This document shows positions 33,239 to 42,032 of a stretch of 64,000 nucleotides of DNA, one piece after another (within the stretch, counting starts at the first letter, position 1; every line of letters begins with the position of its first letter). The stretch comes from Sva-07 sp963698435 (GTDB lineage: Bacteria > Actinomycetota > Acidimicrobiia > Acidimicrobiales > Ilumatobacteraceae). The translations under genes were made by a program, and so were the position numbers. The stretch is taken from positions 62,001-126,000 of the forward strand of contig CAVOQV010000011.1 of NCBI GenBank assembly GCA_963698435.1, written 5' to 3'. Under the pieces are notes generated by a model. It saw only the letters and a list, made by a program, of their open reading frames with translations, ran no database searches and was not told the DNA's origin.

Positions 33239-33476
33239 CGCAGCCCAACTCCTCGCTTGTCGTGAAGTTGGCAAGTTACGCGTCGCCTCGGTTCCGGGGC
33301 AAGAGGGCAACATTCATCTTGCGGGCATCTTGATGTCCTCTTCTTGATTGTCAAAGACATCCGGGTCAAACCTGACAGAATCCTGATGATCTGCAGAGGC
33401 GATTGAGTGATTACATGCCCCGCCCGAGTGAGTTGCTTTTCACCAGACACGCAGCAACGACACCCGGCGATGACGT

Positions 33477-35294
33477 TCACGGCTCGAAGACCAACCCCTC
33501 GAAGTCGCCGGACGAGCGCCACCGGTCGATGTACTGGAAGTAGGCGACCGGTCCCTCGGGAAAGCCCATCGAGTTGAGGACACCGCGCCGCCCCGTCGAC
33601 TGGCCCTCGTTGTTGTAGTACCCGGGGGTGCAGTCCGGGGAGTTCGTCATGCGCGCCACAGCTCCGGCCTCGAGTCGCTCGACCCATGCTCGCTCGGCGT
33701 CGGCGGTGACCTCCACCGTGACCTCCGCCCCCTGGGACTCGTCGAGCTCGAGCGCGTGATCGATGATCGTCGCGATCGTGGCACCCGCCTCCAGATAGTT
33801 GTGCGGCACGTTCGAGATCAGCGCAGCACCGTGTGACAGCCCGACGATGAACAGGTTCGGGAAGCCGTGTACGTGGATGCCGTGCAGCGACTGCATCCCC
33901 TCGGCCCAGTGATCCGACAGTCGCTCACCGCCTCGACCGACCGTCTCGAATCCGGATCGGCGGGAGAACTCGGTGCCCACCTCGAACCCGGATGCGTAGA
34001 TGATGCAGTCGAGTTCGTAGTGCTCGCCGTTGGCCCACACCCCGGTGGCATCGATGCGCTCGACGCCCTTGCCATTCGTGTCGATCAGGTGCGTGCCGGG
34101 TTGGTTGTAGGCGTCGAGGTATTCGTCGTGGAAGCACGGCCGCTTGCACAGCTGTCGGTACCACGGCTTCAGTGCCTCGGCGGTCTCGGCGTCGGCGACG
34201 AGCGCATCGACGCGGGCGCGGATCTCGGTCATCTTCTCGTCGTCGGAGTCCTCGTAGGCCTGGATGAACGCCTCGCGGGTGAACTCCTGGTCGGGGTTCG
34301 CCAGCACCCTGTCGCGGATCCGTTGGGCGATGTCGGTCCAGCCGTCCTTCACCAGGTCCTCGTCGGCGAACCCGCCGGTTTGCAGCGTGGTGAAGTTCAT
34401 CAACCACTCGGCCTGCCAGCCGGGCTTCAACGTCCTGAACCAGTCGGGGTCGATGTCGTGGTTGTTGCGCACGTCGATCGACGACGGCGTGCGCTGGAAC
34501 ACGTAGAGCTCCTGGGCCGACCGGGCGAGATGCGGGATGCACTGCACCGCCGTCGCCCCCGTGCCGATGATGCCGACGCGCTTGTCGCGCAGTCTGTCGA
34601 GCGGGGCTCCGTCGGGATCGCCGCCCGTGTAGTCGTAGTCCCAGCGGCTCGTGTGAAAACTGTGACCCTGGAAGGTCTCGATGCCATCGATGCCGGGCAG
34701 CTTGGGCCGATGCAGCGGACCGGTGCCCATCGCCACGAACCGCGCGCGCATCTCGTCGCCTCGGTTGGTGCGGATGATCCAGCGTTTCGCCTCGTCCTCC
34801 CAGGTGAGCGATGTCACCTCGGTCGAGAACACCGCGTTGTCGTAGAGGTCGAAGCGGCGTCCGATGCGGCGGGAGTGCTCGAGGATCTCGGGGGCGTGGG
34901 TGTACTTCTCGCTCGGCATGTGGCCGGTCTCCTCGAGCAGCGGGAGGTACACGAACGCGGCGGTGTCGCACTGGGCGCCGGGGTAGCGGTTCCAGTACCA
35001 CGTGCCACCGAAGTCGCCGCCCTTCTCGATGATCCGGACGTCGTCGACCCCTGCCTCGCGCAGCCGCGCCCCGGTGATCAACCCTGCGAATCCGCCACCG
35101 ATGAACGCGACGTCGACCTCGTCGAACAGCGGCTCGCGCTCGGTCGGCTCGACGTAGGGGTCCTCGACGTAGCGCTCGAAGACCCCGGTGACCTCGATGT
35201 ACTGATCGTTGCCATCCGGTCGCAGCCGCTTGTCGCGTTCTTCGCGGTACTTGCGCCGCAACGCGTCACGGTCGATGTCGGTGCTCGTCCCCAT
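33477..35294 (-). CDS. Flavin-containing (Baeyer-Villiger type) monooxygenase
   Basis: A 605-residue class B flavoprotein monooxygenase. The FAD-binding Rossmann motif is VAFIGGGFAGLITGARL (about 62-78). Then come GGTWYWNRYPGAQCDTAAF, the Baeyer-Villiger fingerprint FQGHSFHTSRWD, the NADPH motif VGIIGTGATAVQ and a C-terminal IIYASGFEVGTEF. It probably oxidises cyclic or aromatic ketones to esters or lactones. The length and N-terminal extension (about 60 residues before the Rossmann fold) match phenylacetone- or steroid-monooxygenase-type enzymes. ATG 35294 is used. Divergent from the PfpI-like gene. Confidence 0.92.
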   Translation of the reverse strand: MGTSTDIDRDALRRKYREERDKRLRPDGNDQYIEVTGVFERYVEDPYVEPTEREPLFDEVDVAFIGGGFAGLITGARLREAGVDDVRIIEKGGDFGGTWYWNRYPGAQCDTAAFVYLPLLEETGHMPSEKYTHAPEILEHSRRIGRRFDLYDNAVFSTEVTSLTWEDEAKRWIIRTNRGDEMRARFVAMGTGPLHRPKLPGIDGIETFQGHSFHTSRWDYDYTGGDPDGAPLDRLRDKRVGIIGTGATAVQCIPHLARSAQELYVFQRTPSSIDVRNNHDIDPDWFRTLKPGWQAEWLMNFTTLQTGGFADEDLVKDGWTDIAQRIRDRVLANPDQEFTREAFIQAYEDSDDEKMTEIRARVDALVADAETAEALKPWYRQLCKRPCFHDEYLDAYNQPGTHLIDTNGKGVERIDATGVWANGEHYELDCIIYASGFEVGTEFSRRSGFETVGRGGERLSDHWAEGMQSLHGIHVHGFPNLFIVGLSHGAALISNVPHNYLEAGATIATIIDHALELDESQGAEVTVEVTADAERAWVERLEAGAVARMTNSPDCTPGYYNNEGQSTGRRGVLNSMGFPEGPVAYFQYIDRWRSSGDFEGLVFEP

Positions 35295-35333
35295 GGTTGC
35301 ACGGTACAAGCTCCCTCTCGTGTCGGTCTTGTT

Positions 35334-35366
35334 CGCTCTCGACCCGCTCTCGACCCGCTCTCGACA
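35334..35366. repeat. Three 11-bp tandem repeats between divergent genes
   Basis: CGCTCTCGACC at 35334-35344 and 35345-35355, then CGCTCTCGACA at 35356-35366, 30 bp upstream of the PfpI-like start. Confidence 0.8.
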
Positions 35367-35395
35367 GGGTTGCCGTGGCGTGCGAGTGTGGCGGT

Positions 35396-36073
35396 GTGCA
35401 GGTCGCGATGGCGCTGTCTCCGGGTGTGTCCGCCGATGAATGCGAGGCGTTCGCGGCCGTGTTCGAGCGTCTCGACGGAGCGGACCTCGTCGGTGTCGGT
35501 GCGCGGCTCGGCGTCGTGGACGGCCCCGGTGGTGGATATCGGGCCACGGCGTTGTTCGAGGACGTCCAGCACCCCGACGTCGTGCTCGTGCCGGGAGGAC
35601 TGGGGTGCGCCAGCGCTGCTGCCGACCCCGTGCTGCTCGACTGGCTCCGTCTGGTGGCGCCTCGGTGCGACTGGCTGGCCGCCAGTTCGACGGGCACCGT
35701 CGTCGTGGCGGCGGCCGGTCTGCTCGGCCGCCGGCCGGCGGCGACCCATTGGCTCGCCGGCAATCTGCTGGAGGCCCACGGTTCGAGCGTCTCGGCCGAG
35801 CGGATCGTCGAGATCGACAACGTCATCACCTGTGAGGGGTGGATCACCGCGATGCATGTGGCGCTGCTGGTCACGCTCCGCCTCGCCGGACCCGATGGTG
35901 TTGCTCAGGTCCGTCAACGCCTCGCCGCTGTGAGTGCGCCGCCGCGAGAGACGACGCGATGGAAGCGGTGGCGCGACCGCAACCGGCCGTCCGGTCCGCG
36001 TCGGCCACGCAACCGTCAGCTCGACGCCCCCGATGTCATCGAGTTCGATCCCTTGATCACCCACCCGCGTTGA
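35396..36073 (+). CDS. DJ-1/PfpI-family protein with Ser at the nucleophile position
   Basis: A 225-residue class I glutamine-amidotransferase-like protein. VQVAMALSPGVSADECEAF and DVVLVPGGLGCASAA precede the nucleophile-elbow region LAASSTGTVVVAAAGLLGRRPAATHW. In this subfamily the elbow is normally V-C-T-G; here Ser98 replaces the Cys. The C-terminal 60 residues are Arg/Pro-rich. GTG 35396 is the best start (ATG 35408 is possible); upstream in-frame sequence consists of repeats. It lies beside the monooxygenase gene. The missing Cys implies altered chemistry or a non-enzymatic role. Confidence 0.75.
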   Translation: MQVAMALSPGVSADECEAFAAVFERLDGADLVGVGARLGVVDGPGGGYRATALFEDVQHPDVVLVPGGLGCASAAADPVLLDWLRLVAPRCDWLAASSTGTVVVAAAGLLGRRPAATHWLAGNLLEAHGSSVSAERIVEIDNVITCEGWITAMHVALLVTLRLAGPDGVAQVRQRLAAVSAPPRETTRWKRWRDRNRPSGPRRPRNRQLDAPDVIEFDPLITHPR

Positions 36074-36094
36074 GCTCACCGCACACCCCACTCA

Positions 36095-36146
36095 CGTTTG
36101 CGTGCAGATTCGGGTGAGATGGGTCACCCGAATCCGTGCGCAAACG
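36095..36146. repeat. 52-bp palindromic repeat, copy D
   Basis: The best-conserved palindrome: CGTTTGCGTGCAGATTCGGG at the left and the complementary arm ending CCGTGCGCAAACG at the right. It lies 22 bp after the PfpI-like stop. Confidence 0.88.
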
Positions 36147-36179
36147 TGGTGGGTGGGGTGCGAAACGTAACCTGGGGTG

Positions 36180-37325
36180 ATGCGCACGCTGTACGACGCC
36201 GACCACGAAGCCTTCCGCGAATCCTTCGCATCGTTCGTCGCCAAGGAGGTGTCGCCGCATTACCTCGAATGGGAGGAGGCGGGCATCGCGCCACGCGAGA
36301 TGTACGCCTCGGCGGGGCAGTACGGCTTCGTCGGCATGGCCATCCCCGAGCAGTACGGCGGCGGCGGCACCGACGACTTCCGTTTCAACGCGATCCTCAG
36401 CGAGGAGTTCAACGCTGCCGGCATCGGCGGGGCGGGCCTCGGTCTCACCCTCCACAACGACATCTGCACGCCCTACTTCATCGAGTACTGCACCGACGAG
36501 CAGGCCGAGCGTTGGATGCCGGGCATCGCATCGGGGGACCTGATCACCGCGGTGGCGATGACCGAGCCCGGCACCGGATCCGACCTCGCCGGCATCGCGA
36601 CCACGGCGATCCGTGACGGAGACGAGTACGTCGTCAACGGCTCGAAGACGTTCATCACCAACGGCATCAACTCCGACCTGGTGATCGTGGCGGCGAAGAC
36701 CGATCCGACCGAGCGCCACGCCGGCTTGTCGTTGCTGATCCTCGAACGGGGGATGGACGGCTTCGAGCGCGGCCGCAACCTCGACAAGATCGGCATGCAC
36801 AGCCAGGACACCGCCGAGCTCTTCTTCAACGACGTCCGGGTGCCGGTGACCAACCGACTCGGCGACGAAGGCAAGGGGTTCACGTATCTCGCCGCGAACC
36901 TCGCCCAGGAGCGGCTCTCGATCGCGATCGCCGGTGTGGCCGCAGCCCGTGCCGCGCTCGGCTGGACTTTGGACTACGTCGGCGAGCGCACGGCGTTCGG
37001 CAAGTCGATCGGCACGTTCCAGAACACCAAGTTCGTGCTCGCCGAGGTGGCGACCGAGATCGACGTCACCCAGGCCTACGTCGACCAGTGCATCCTGCAG
37101 CTCAACGCGAAGCAGCTCACGCCGGCGATGGCGGCGCAGGCCAAGTACTGGTGTACCGACCTCCAGAACCGGGTCGTCGACCGCTGCCTGCAACTGTTCG
37201 GAGGCTACGGCTACATGACCGAGTACCCGATCGGTCGTGCCTACGTCGATGCCCGCGTCACGTCGATCTACGGCGGTACCAACGAAGTGATGAAGACGAT
37301 CATCGCCAAGTCGATCGGCCTGTGA
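36180..37325 (+). CDS. Acyl-CoA dehydrogenase
   Basis: A 381-residue flavoenzyme with the family signatures TAVAMTEPGTGSDLAGIATTA and YGGTNEVMKTIIAKSIGL; the catalytic base is Glu369 in GGTNEV. It also has QLFGGYGYMTEYPIGRAYVD. It oxidises an acyl-CoA to the trans-2-enoyl-CoA, passing electrons to ETF. ATG 36180 is used (GTG 36177 is equally possible), with GGGG just before it. Followed 10 bp later by the Dabb gene, probably co-transcribed. Palindrome copy D lies 33 bp upstream. Confidence 0.94.
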   Translation: MRTLYDADHEAFRESFASFVAKEVSPHYLEWEEAGIAPREMYASAGQYGFVGMAIPEQYGGGGTDDFRFNAILSEEFNAAGIGGAGLGLTLHNDICTPYFIEYCTDEQAERWMPGIASGDLITAVAMTEPGTGSDLAGIATTAIRDGDEYVVNGSKTFITNGINSDLVIVAAKTDPTERHAGLSLLILERGMDGFERGRNLDKIGMHSQDTAELFFNDVRVPVTNRLGDEGKGFTYLAANLAQERLSIAIAGVAAARAALGWTLDYVGERTAFGKSIGTFQNTKFVLAEVATEIDVTQAYVDQCILQLNAKQLTPAMAAQAKYWCTDLQNRVVDRCLQLFGGYGYMTEYPIGRAYVDARVTSIYGGTNEVMKTIIAKSIGL

Positions 37326-37335
37326 GGACTCCGCA

Positions 37336-37635
37336 GTGATCCGCCACGTCGTCCTGTTCCGTTTCGAGGACTCGATCACCGAGGCCCAGATCGCCGGGTT
37401 GTCGGCCGCGCTCGACGCGCTGCCGGCAGCGATCCCCGAGATCGTCACCTACCGCCACGGTCGTGACGTCGGACTCGCTCCGACCAACTTCGACTACACC
37501 GTCACCGCGGATTTCGCCGACGTCGACGGCTTCGCCGCCTACCGCGACCACCCCGAACACCAGCGATTGATCGCCGAGCACATCACCGGCCGCGTCGCCG
37601 ACCGCGCCGCGGTCCAGTTCGGGTTCGACATGTAA
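37336..37635 (+). CDS. Dabb (stress-responsive A/B-barrel) family protein
   Basis: A 99-residue dimeric α/β-barrel protein. MIRHVVLFRFEDSITEAQI, IVTYRHGRDVG, NFDYTVTADFADVDGFAAYRDHPEHQRLIAEHI and RAAVQFGFDM fit the family pattern HxVLFKFK…Y..G…HP.H. Members bind small hydrophobic or polyketide-like ligands, or have no known ligand. GTG 37336 starts 10 bp after the acyl-CoA dehydrogenase stop, so the two form an operon. Confidence 0.9.
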   Translation: MIRHVVLFRFEDSITEAQIAGLSAALDALPAAIPEIVTYRHGRDVGLAPTNFDYTVTADFADVDGFAAYRDHPEHQRLIAEHITGRVADRAAVQFGFDM

Positions 37636-37658
37636 CGTTCGATGTCTGACGCCAAGCG

Positions 37659-38807
37659 TTACGTGGGGTGTTTGCGGAGTTGGAGTTTCCAGAGGCCGAG
37701 GGCGCCGAGGCCGACCGGGATGATCGACAGCCAGGTCAGTATCCGGAACACGAGGACCGCGGCGGTGATCTGGTTGACGTACTGCTGGCCTGCCGCTGCG
37801 GTCAGCATGCCGATGTAGGCGATCTCGCTGACACCGGCGTCGCCGGCAGAGATCGGGAACACGGTCAGACCCTGCACCAGCGCGAACACGACGAACACCT
37901 GTGTCCAGGGAAGCTCGGTCTCGCTGACCCCGGTGAATCGCAGGCACATCAGCAGCAGCGCGAACTTCGTCGCCGAGGTGAGCACCGTCCCCCATGTCGC
38001 GACGAGCCATCGGTCGCGCAACGTCTGCACGGCCTTGGATCGGGCCGCGACCATCTGGGCCGGGAGGTCCTCGGGCGTCGGCTTGCGCAAGAGACGCAGC
38101 ACCCTCGTCCACACCGGTTCGATGAGCCGCCCGGCCTGCTCGGTGCGCTTCGCCGAGCCGAGCACGAACGCCATCACCACCACGCCGAGGCCGACGATCA
38201 TGCAGATCGTCACGACGGTTTGCAGCGTGTCGCTCATCGGCGCATCCGACACGACCAGCCCAATCGCCGCGATGATCGGCAGCACGAGCTTGATGCCGAT
38301 GCTGAAGATGCCGCCGGCCGCGACCGCCAGCGTCGCCTCGCCGGTGGTGTGGCCCCACGACGTCAGCATCCGGTAGCGGATCGGCAGGTCGCTCGGCCCG
38401 GGAACCACCGATGTGATCGACGCCGGTCCCAGGAACGCCACGATTCCGTGTCGCACGGCGAGCCCGGGCACCAGCGAGGCGGTCAGGAGGCCCTGCGCGG
38501 CGATCCAGAGCAGCCACATGCTCAACAGCGAGATGATCTCGGCGTCGTTCAACGAGCGCACGGCATCGAGAACTGCATCGAGGTCGAGATCGTCGAACGT
38601 CCTGACCAGGATCCACGTCGAGATGCCGAGCGCGGCCACGATGAAGAAGATCCGGAACAGGATCTTGCGGATGCTCGCCTTGGGCACCTCGGGGATCTCG
38701 ACGTCGGCGACCGGACCGTCGAGCACCTCACCGTCGAGCAGCTCGCCGTCGGGGATCTCGCGGTCGGGTGGTGCGCCGTCGACCGGCTGGTCGTCAGCTC
38801 CGGTCAT
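37659..38807 (-). CDS. Lysylphosphatidylglycerol synthase-like (UPF0104) membrane protein
   Basis: A 382-residue protein. A hydrophilic N-terminus with near-repeats (DGELLDGEVLDGPVAD, residues about 20-37) precedes about eight membrane helices with the LPG_synthase_TM pattern: FLGPASITSVVPGPSDLPIRYRML, GLTVFPISAGDAGVSEIAYIGMLTA. It has no C-terminal aminoacyl-transferase domain, so it is probably a flippase-like or structural member (AglD/GlcT-like). The upstream gene, a ceramidase-PlsC fusion, ends 2 bp before its ATG, so both probably act in lipid metabolism. Confidence 0.85.
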   Translation of the reverse strand: MTGADDQPVDGAPPDREIPDGELLDGEVLDGPVADVEIPEVPKASIRKILFRIFFIVAALGISTWILVRTFDDLDLDAVLDAVRSLNDAEIISLLSMWLLWIAAQGLLTASLVPGLAVRHGIVAFLGPASITSVVPGPSDLPIRYRMLTSWGHTTGEATLAVAAGGIFSIGIKLVLPIIAAIGLVVSDAPMSDTLQTVVTICMIVGLGVVVMAFVLGSAKRTEQAGRLIEPVWTRVLRLLRKPTPEDLPAQMVAARSKAVQTLRDRWLVATWGTVLTSATKFALLLMCLRFTGVSETELPWTQVFVVFALVQGLTVFPISAGDAGVSEIAYIGMLTAAAGQQYVNQITAAVLVFRILTWLSIIPVGLGALGLWKLQLRKHPT

Positions 38808-38809
38808 CG

Positions 38810-40762
38810 TCAGCCCTGATCATCGCTCCCGAGACTCTCACGAACGGCTTCGATCGCGGTTGATCGTGCCTCGACGACCGGCGGTACGAGCCCGATCCGA
38901 TCGCGTACCTTCATGCGCCCGGTCAGCACGACTGCCTGACGAACGAGCGGTGGCCACACGATCAGTGCAATCACCCCGCCGATGGCGACGGCCACCCCGG
39001 CGGCCACCGCCTCCCACCCGTCGGCGAGCCACATGCCGGTCAGCGTCCACGTCGCGACCAGCGTGACCAGACCCAAGAGGATGCGCACGGTTCCTTTGGT
39101 CGCCGTCGAGCGCACCAGTCCGGTTCCGACGACCACCGCCAACAGCGCGGGCAGGTGGATCAGGGTCACGGCGACGAGGGGCGTCCCGGCGATGAACAGC
39201 AGCAGGGCCGAGAGCACCAGCCGCAAGGTCGACACTCGCCGCGGCCGGAGTTGGCGGGCCGTCACCCCGAGCAGTTGCAGACGTGTGGCGAAGTCGCGGT
39301 ACGCGTCGATGACCCGTTCTCGGGCCGCTGGGTCGGCACTCGCGAGCCGGCGTGCGACGACCTCGCTGTCGCCGAACGAGACCTCGACGTGGCCGGTCGC
39401 CGCGCTGCGCTCCTCCCGGGCAGCAGCTCGCAGCAGCTCGCGTTCGTCGAGGCTCGCGAACTGCGGCGACACCTGCTCGAGCGCGTCGGTGATCCGGGCC
39501 GTCAGCGCAGCAGCGTCGGCCCGGTCGGGTTCGCCGTCCGCGCCGAGCCCGACGCCGGCGTACTCGGCCACGTCGATCGGCTCGCCGAACATGACGACTG
39601 CGCGGCTGCGGGTCTCGACCTTGCTCTCGAACGCCATGCCGATCGGGACGATCACGACGTCGGGCGCAGTGGGCAAGGCCCCGAGCGCGATCCGCGCGGC
39701 GCCCGACTTCACCCGATCGAGTCCGGCACGATCACCGGTGGTGCCTTCGGGGAAGATCGCCACCGTCGCCCGCTGTGCCAGCTCGTGGTGGCAGGCGTCG
39801 AACACGGAGGTGTTGTCGCTCGCACGGTCACCGTCGGCGGTGCGGTAGACCGGAAGCACGCCGGCGAGCCACAGGAACGGACGGGCGGCGACCACCTTCC
39901 AGAGCGCCGCCTTGGCGAGGAATCGCGGCAGCCGGCCGAGCACGCCCGCGACGACGACCGGATCGACGAAGCCGTTGCCATGGTTCGCCACGATCAGCAC
40001 CGGCCGGTCGCGGGGCAGTCGTTCGCTCCAGCGGACCTCGACCGATCGATGGAACGCCAAGACGAGGCCGCGGGCGAACAGACCGATGGTGCGGTCGGTG
40101 AAGCGGCGGAACAGTCGAGGTGCGTGATCGGGGTCGTCGGCCCCGTAGGCACGATCGACCCAGGCCACCGCCACGACCGCGGTCAGGACATGCCACACGC
40201 TGTGTGGCTGGAGCCACGAGTCGGCGTCGCAGCCGGGTGAACCCGGCGTGCCCAGTGCCCACATCGAGCCGGCGACCGCGCCGAGGGCGATCAGCGGCCA
40301 CGACCACACGGCGGGCATGCTGCGTCGCCTGGCTACCAGCGACGCCGCCACGATGACGGCGACGGCCAGGCCGGCGGTGACGTTCGTCGCGCCCGGTGCC
40401 ACCGCCCAGAGCAGCGTCGCCGCCGCGAGGCCCGCTGCCAGTCCGACGAGTGATCCGACGTCGGCACGGTCACGAAGTCGTCCGACGTGCCAGCCAGCGA
40501 CGAAGGCGAGCGCGCCGATCAGCGGGACGTCGTGCAGGAACTGGCTGATGTCGCTCGCTGCGCCGTGGTACAGGAGACTGCCGATTCCCTCGACCGCCAC
40601 CACGGCAGCCAGGCCGTAGACGGCCCGTGGAAGGCGGGTACGGTGCACCTCCCACGCCAACATCAGTCCGGCTGCGAGGTAGGCGAGCGAACTCCAGGCG
40701 TTGGCATCCTGTTCGAGGAACCAGTCGTCTCGGACCTCGCAATCGGAGGTGCCCGAGCTCAA
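38810..40762 (-). CDS. Ceramidase-like (CREST) membrane domain fused to PlsC acyltransferase
   Basis: A 650-residue fusion. Residues about 1-205 form a 7-helix domain with ceramidase/CREST features: CEVRDDWFLEQDANAWSSLAYLAAG, GSLLYHGAASDISQFLHD (Ser62, His66, Asp71, His77) and HSVWH (His187, His191). Residues about 225-420 are a PlsC domain with ANHGNGFVDP (H261-x5-D267) and FPEGTTGD. About 230 further residues include four more helices. Both sets of active-site residues are complete. The start appears to be TTG 40762, as no other start precedes the conserved N-terminus. It may release and re-acylate, or remodel, membrane lipids; the substrate is unknown. Confidence 0.85.
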   Translation of the reverse strand: MSSGTSDCEVRDDWFLEQDANAWSSLAYLAAGLMLAWEVHRTRLPRAVYGLAAVVAVEGIGSLLYHGAASDISQFLHDVPLIGALAFVAGWHVGRLRDRADVGSLVGLAAGLAAATLLWAVAPGATNVTAGLAVAVIVAASLVARRRSMPAVWSWPLIALGAVAGSMWALGTPGSPGCDADSWLQPHSVWHVLTAVVAVAWVDRAYGADDPDHAPRLFRRFTDRTIGLFARGLVLAFHRSVEVRWSERLPRDRPVLIVANHGNGFVDPVVVAGVLGRLPRFLAKAALWKVVAARPFLWLAGVLPVYRTADGDRASDNTSVFDACHHELAQRATVAIFPEGTTGDRAGLDRVKSGAARIALGALPTAPDVVIVPIGMAFESKVETRSRAVVMFGEPIDVAEYAGVGLGADGEPDRADAAALTARITDALEQVSPQFASLDERELLRAAAREERSAATGHVEVSFGDSEVVARRLASADPAARERVIDAYRDFATRLQLLGVTARQLRPRRVSTLRLVLSALLLFIAGTPLVAVTLIHLPALLAVVVGTGLVRSTATKGTVRILLGLVTLVATWTLTGMWLADGWEAVAAGVAVAIGGVIALIVWPPLVRQAVVLTGRMKVRDRIGLVPPVVEARSTAIEAVRESLGSDDQG

Positions 40763-40775
40763 CGTCGGTCCCCGC

Positions 40776-41437
40776 TCACGCGGTGGAGGAAGGGTCGGAA
40801 CCCGTCGAGGCCACCCCGGTCGACCACGCCTGCCGCAGTGTCTCGCGTCGGCGATCGACGTCGGTGAACTGGGCGACGATGCCGCCCACGACGAGCCCGC
40901 CGTAGATGACGAACCACCACCAGTCGTCGGCGACGTACTCGGTGGTGGTCCCGATGTCGAAGTCCTCGGTGTCGAACGTGCCGAACAGGAGCATCAGCCC
41001 GGCGACCATCGTGCTCGCTCCGGCCAACGCGGTGAGGACGGTCAACAGCACCATCGGCAGGTCGCCGGCGATCGCGACGAACGCCAGCACCGCGGCGAGC
41101 ACGACACCACTCAACACGATCACCCACGACCAGGTCACGCCGAGCGCCACCATCAAGCTGGTACCGAGCACGAACCCGATCGCCATCATGCCGATGATCA
41201 CCGAGACCTCGTAGTACAGGTACGCGACCAGTCCGAACACGATGGCGAGGCCGAAGCCGACGGCCCAGCCGAGTGCGTTGCCGAGGAACCCGGCGTCACC
41301 GGACACCAGCCCGGCGCCGAGCATGAAACCTGCGAACGCACCCCACAACGGGATCACGAGGCGCATGGCGAGGTACCCGCGAAACAGAAGACCGCGCCGG
41401 TCAGGAGGGCGATGAGGCCCACCACGATGTCGTTCAT
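40776..41437 (-). CDS. DUF4203-like multi-helix membrane protein, frameshifted near its N-terminus
   Basis: The 196 residues from ATG 41366 contain about six helices (MRLVIPLWGAFAGFMLGAGL, ALGWAVGFGLAIVFGLVAYLYY, VIIGMMAIGFVLGTSLMVAL, …) and an acidic loop with TFDTEDFDIGTTTEYVADDWWW. Upstream, ATG 41437 starts MNDIVVGLIALLTGAVFCFAG, the expected first helix of this family, but it is out of frame with the rest by one missing base near 41374-41381. The intact gene would therefore begin at 41437. No enzymatic motif; function unknown. It lies 13 bp upstream of the fusion gene's TTG and may be in its operon. Confidence 0.72.
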
Positions 41438-41501
41438 GGCCCCACTCTTGCAGAGCCGTCGGACACTGGCGTGGTCATCACCGCGGCGCGAGACTCAGTT
41501 C

Positions 41502-41954
41502 ATGGCTGCTTCTCTCGCCCTGCTCTGTACCGACGGCTCCGACCTCGCGACGAGCGCGATCCGCCAGGGCCTCGACCTGCTCGAGTCTCCCGACAGGATC
41601 GTCTTGGTGTCGGTCGCGGCGCCGATCGACCCCACCCTGGTCACCGGCACCGGATTCGCCGGCGGCGTGATGACCTACGACGAGAAGAACGACCTGGTCG
41701 ACGCGCAGCGGTCTGCGGCGCAGGCGCACCTCGACGACACGGTCGCCGAACTCGGTCTCACCGACGTCGAGACGATGGTGGTGGTCGGCGACGCCGGCCA
41801 CGAGATCTGCCGGCTGGCAGAGACGTTGCCGGCGAGCGTGGTGGTGTTGGGGACCCACGGTCGCAGGGGCATCAGGCGGGCGATCATGGGCTCGACGTCC
41901 GACCACGTCGTACGTCACTGCGTCTGCCCCGTCCTGGTGCAGGGCGCCGGCTGA
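41502..41954 (+). CDS. Universal stress protein (UspA family)
   Basis: A 150-residue UspA fold: ALLCTDGSDLATSAIRQGLDLL at the N-terminus and VVVLGTHGRRGIRRAIMGSTSDHVVRHCVCPVLVQG at the C-terminus, which fits the ATP-binding G-x2-G-x9-GS pattern. A single USP domain probably forms a dimer and binds ATP. ATG 41502. It is separated from the sulfatase gene by 78 bp that include a 13-bp tandem duplication. Confidence 0.93.
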   Translation: MAASLALLCTDGSDLATSAIRQGLDLLESPDRIVLVSVAAPIDPTLVTGTGFAGGVMTYDEKNDLVDAQRSAAQAHLDDTVAELGLTDVETMVVVGDAGHEICRLAETLPASVVVLGTHGRRGIRRAIMGSTSDHVVRHCVCPVLVQGAG

Positions 41955-41978
41955 CGACCACACGCTCACGACGCGGTA

Positions 41979-42004
41979 CAGTCGCCGCGTTCAGTCGCCG
42001 CGTT
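41979..42004. repeat. Exact 13-bp tandem duplication in sulfatase leader
   Basis: CAGTCGCCGCGTT at 41979-41991 and 41992-42004, 28 bp before the sulfatase ATG and upstream of its AGGAG ribosome-binding site. Confidence 0.85.
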
Positions 42005-42032
42005 CGTCGGCAGTCGAAGACAGGAGCGCACC

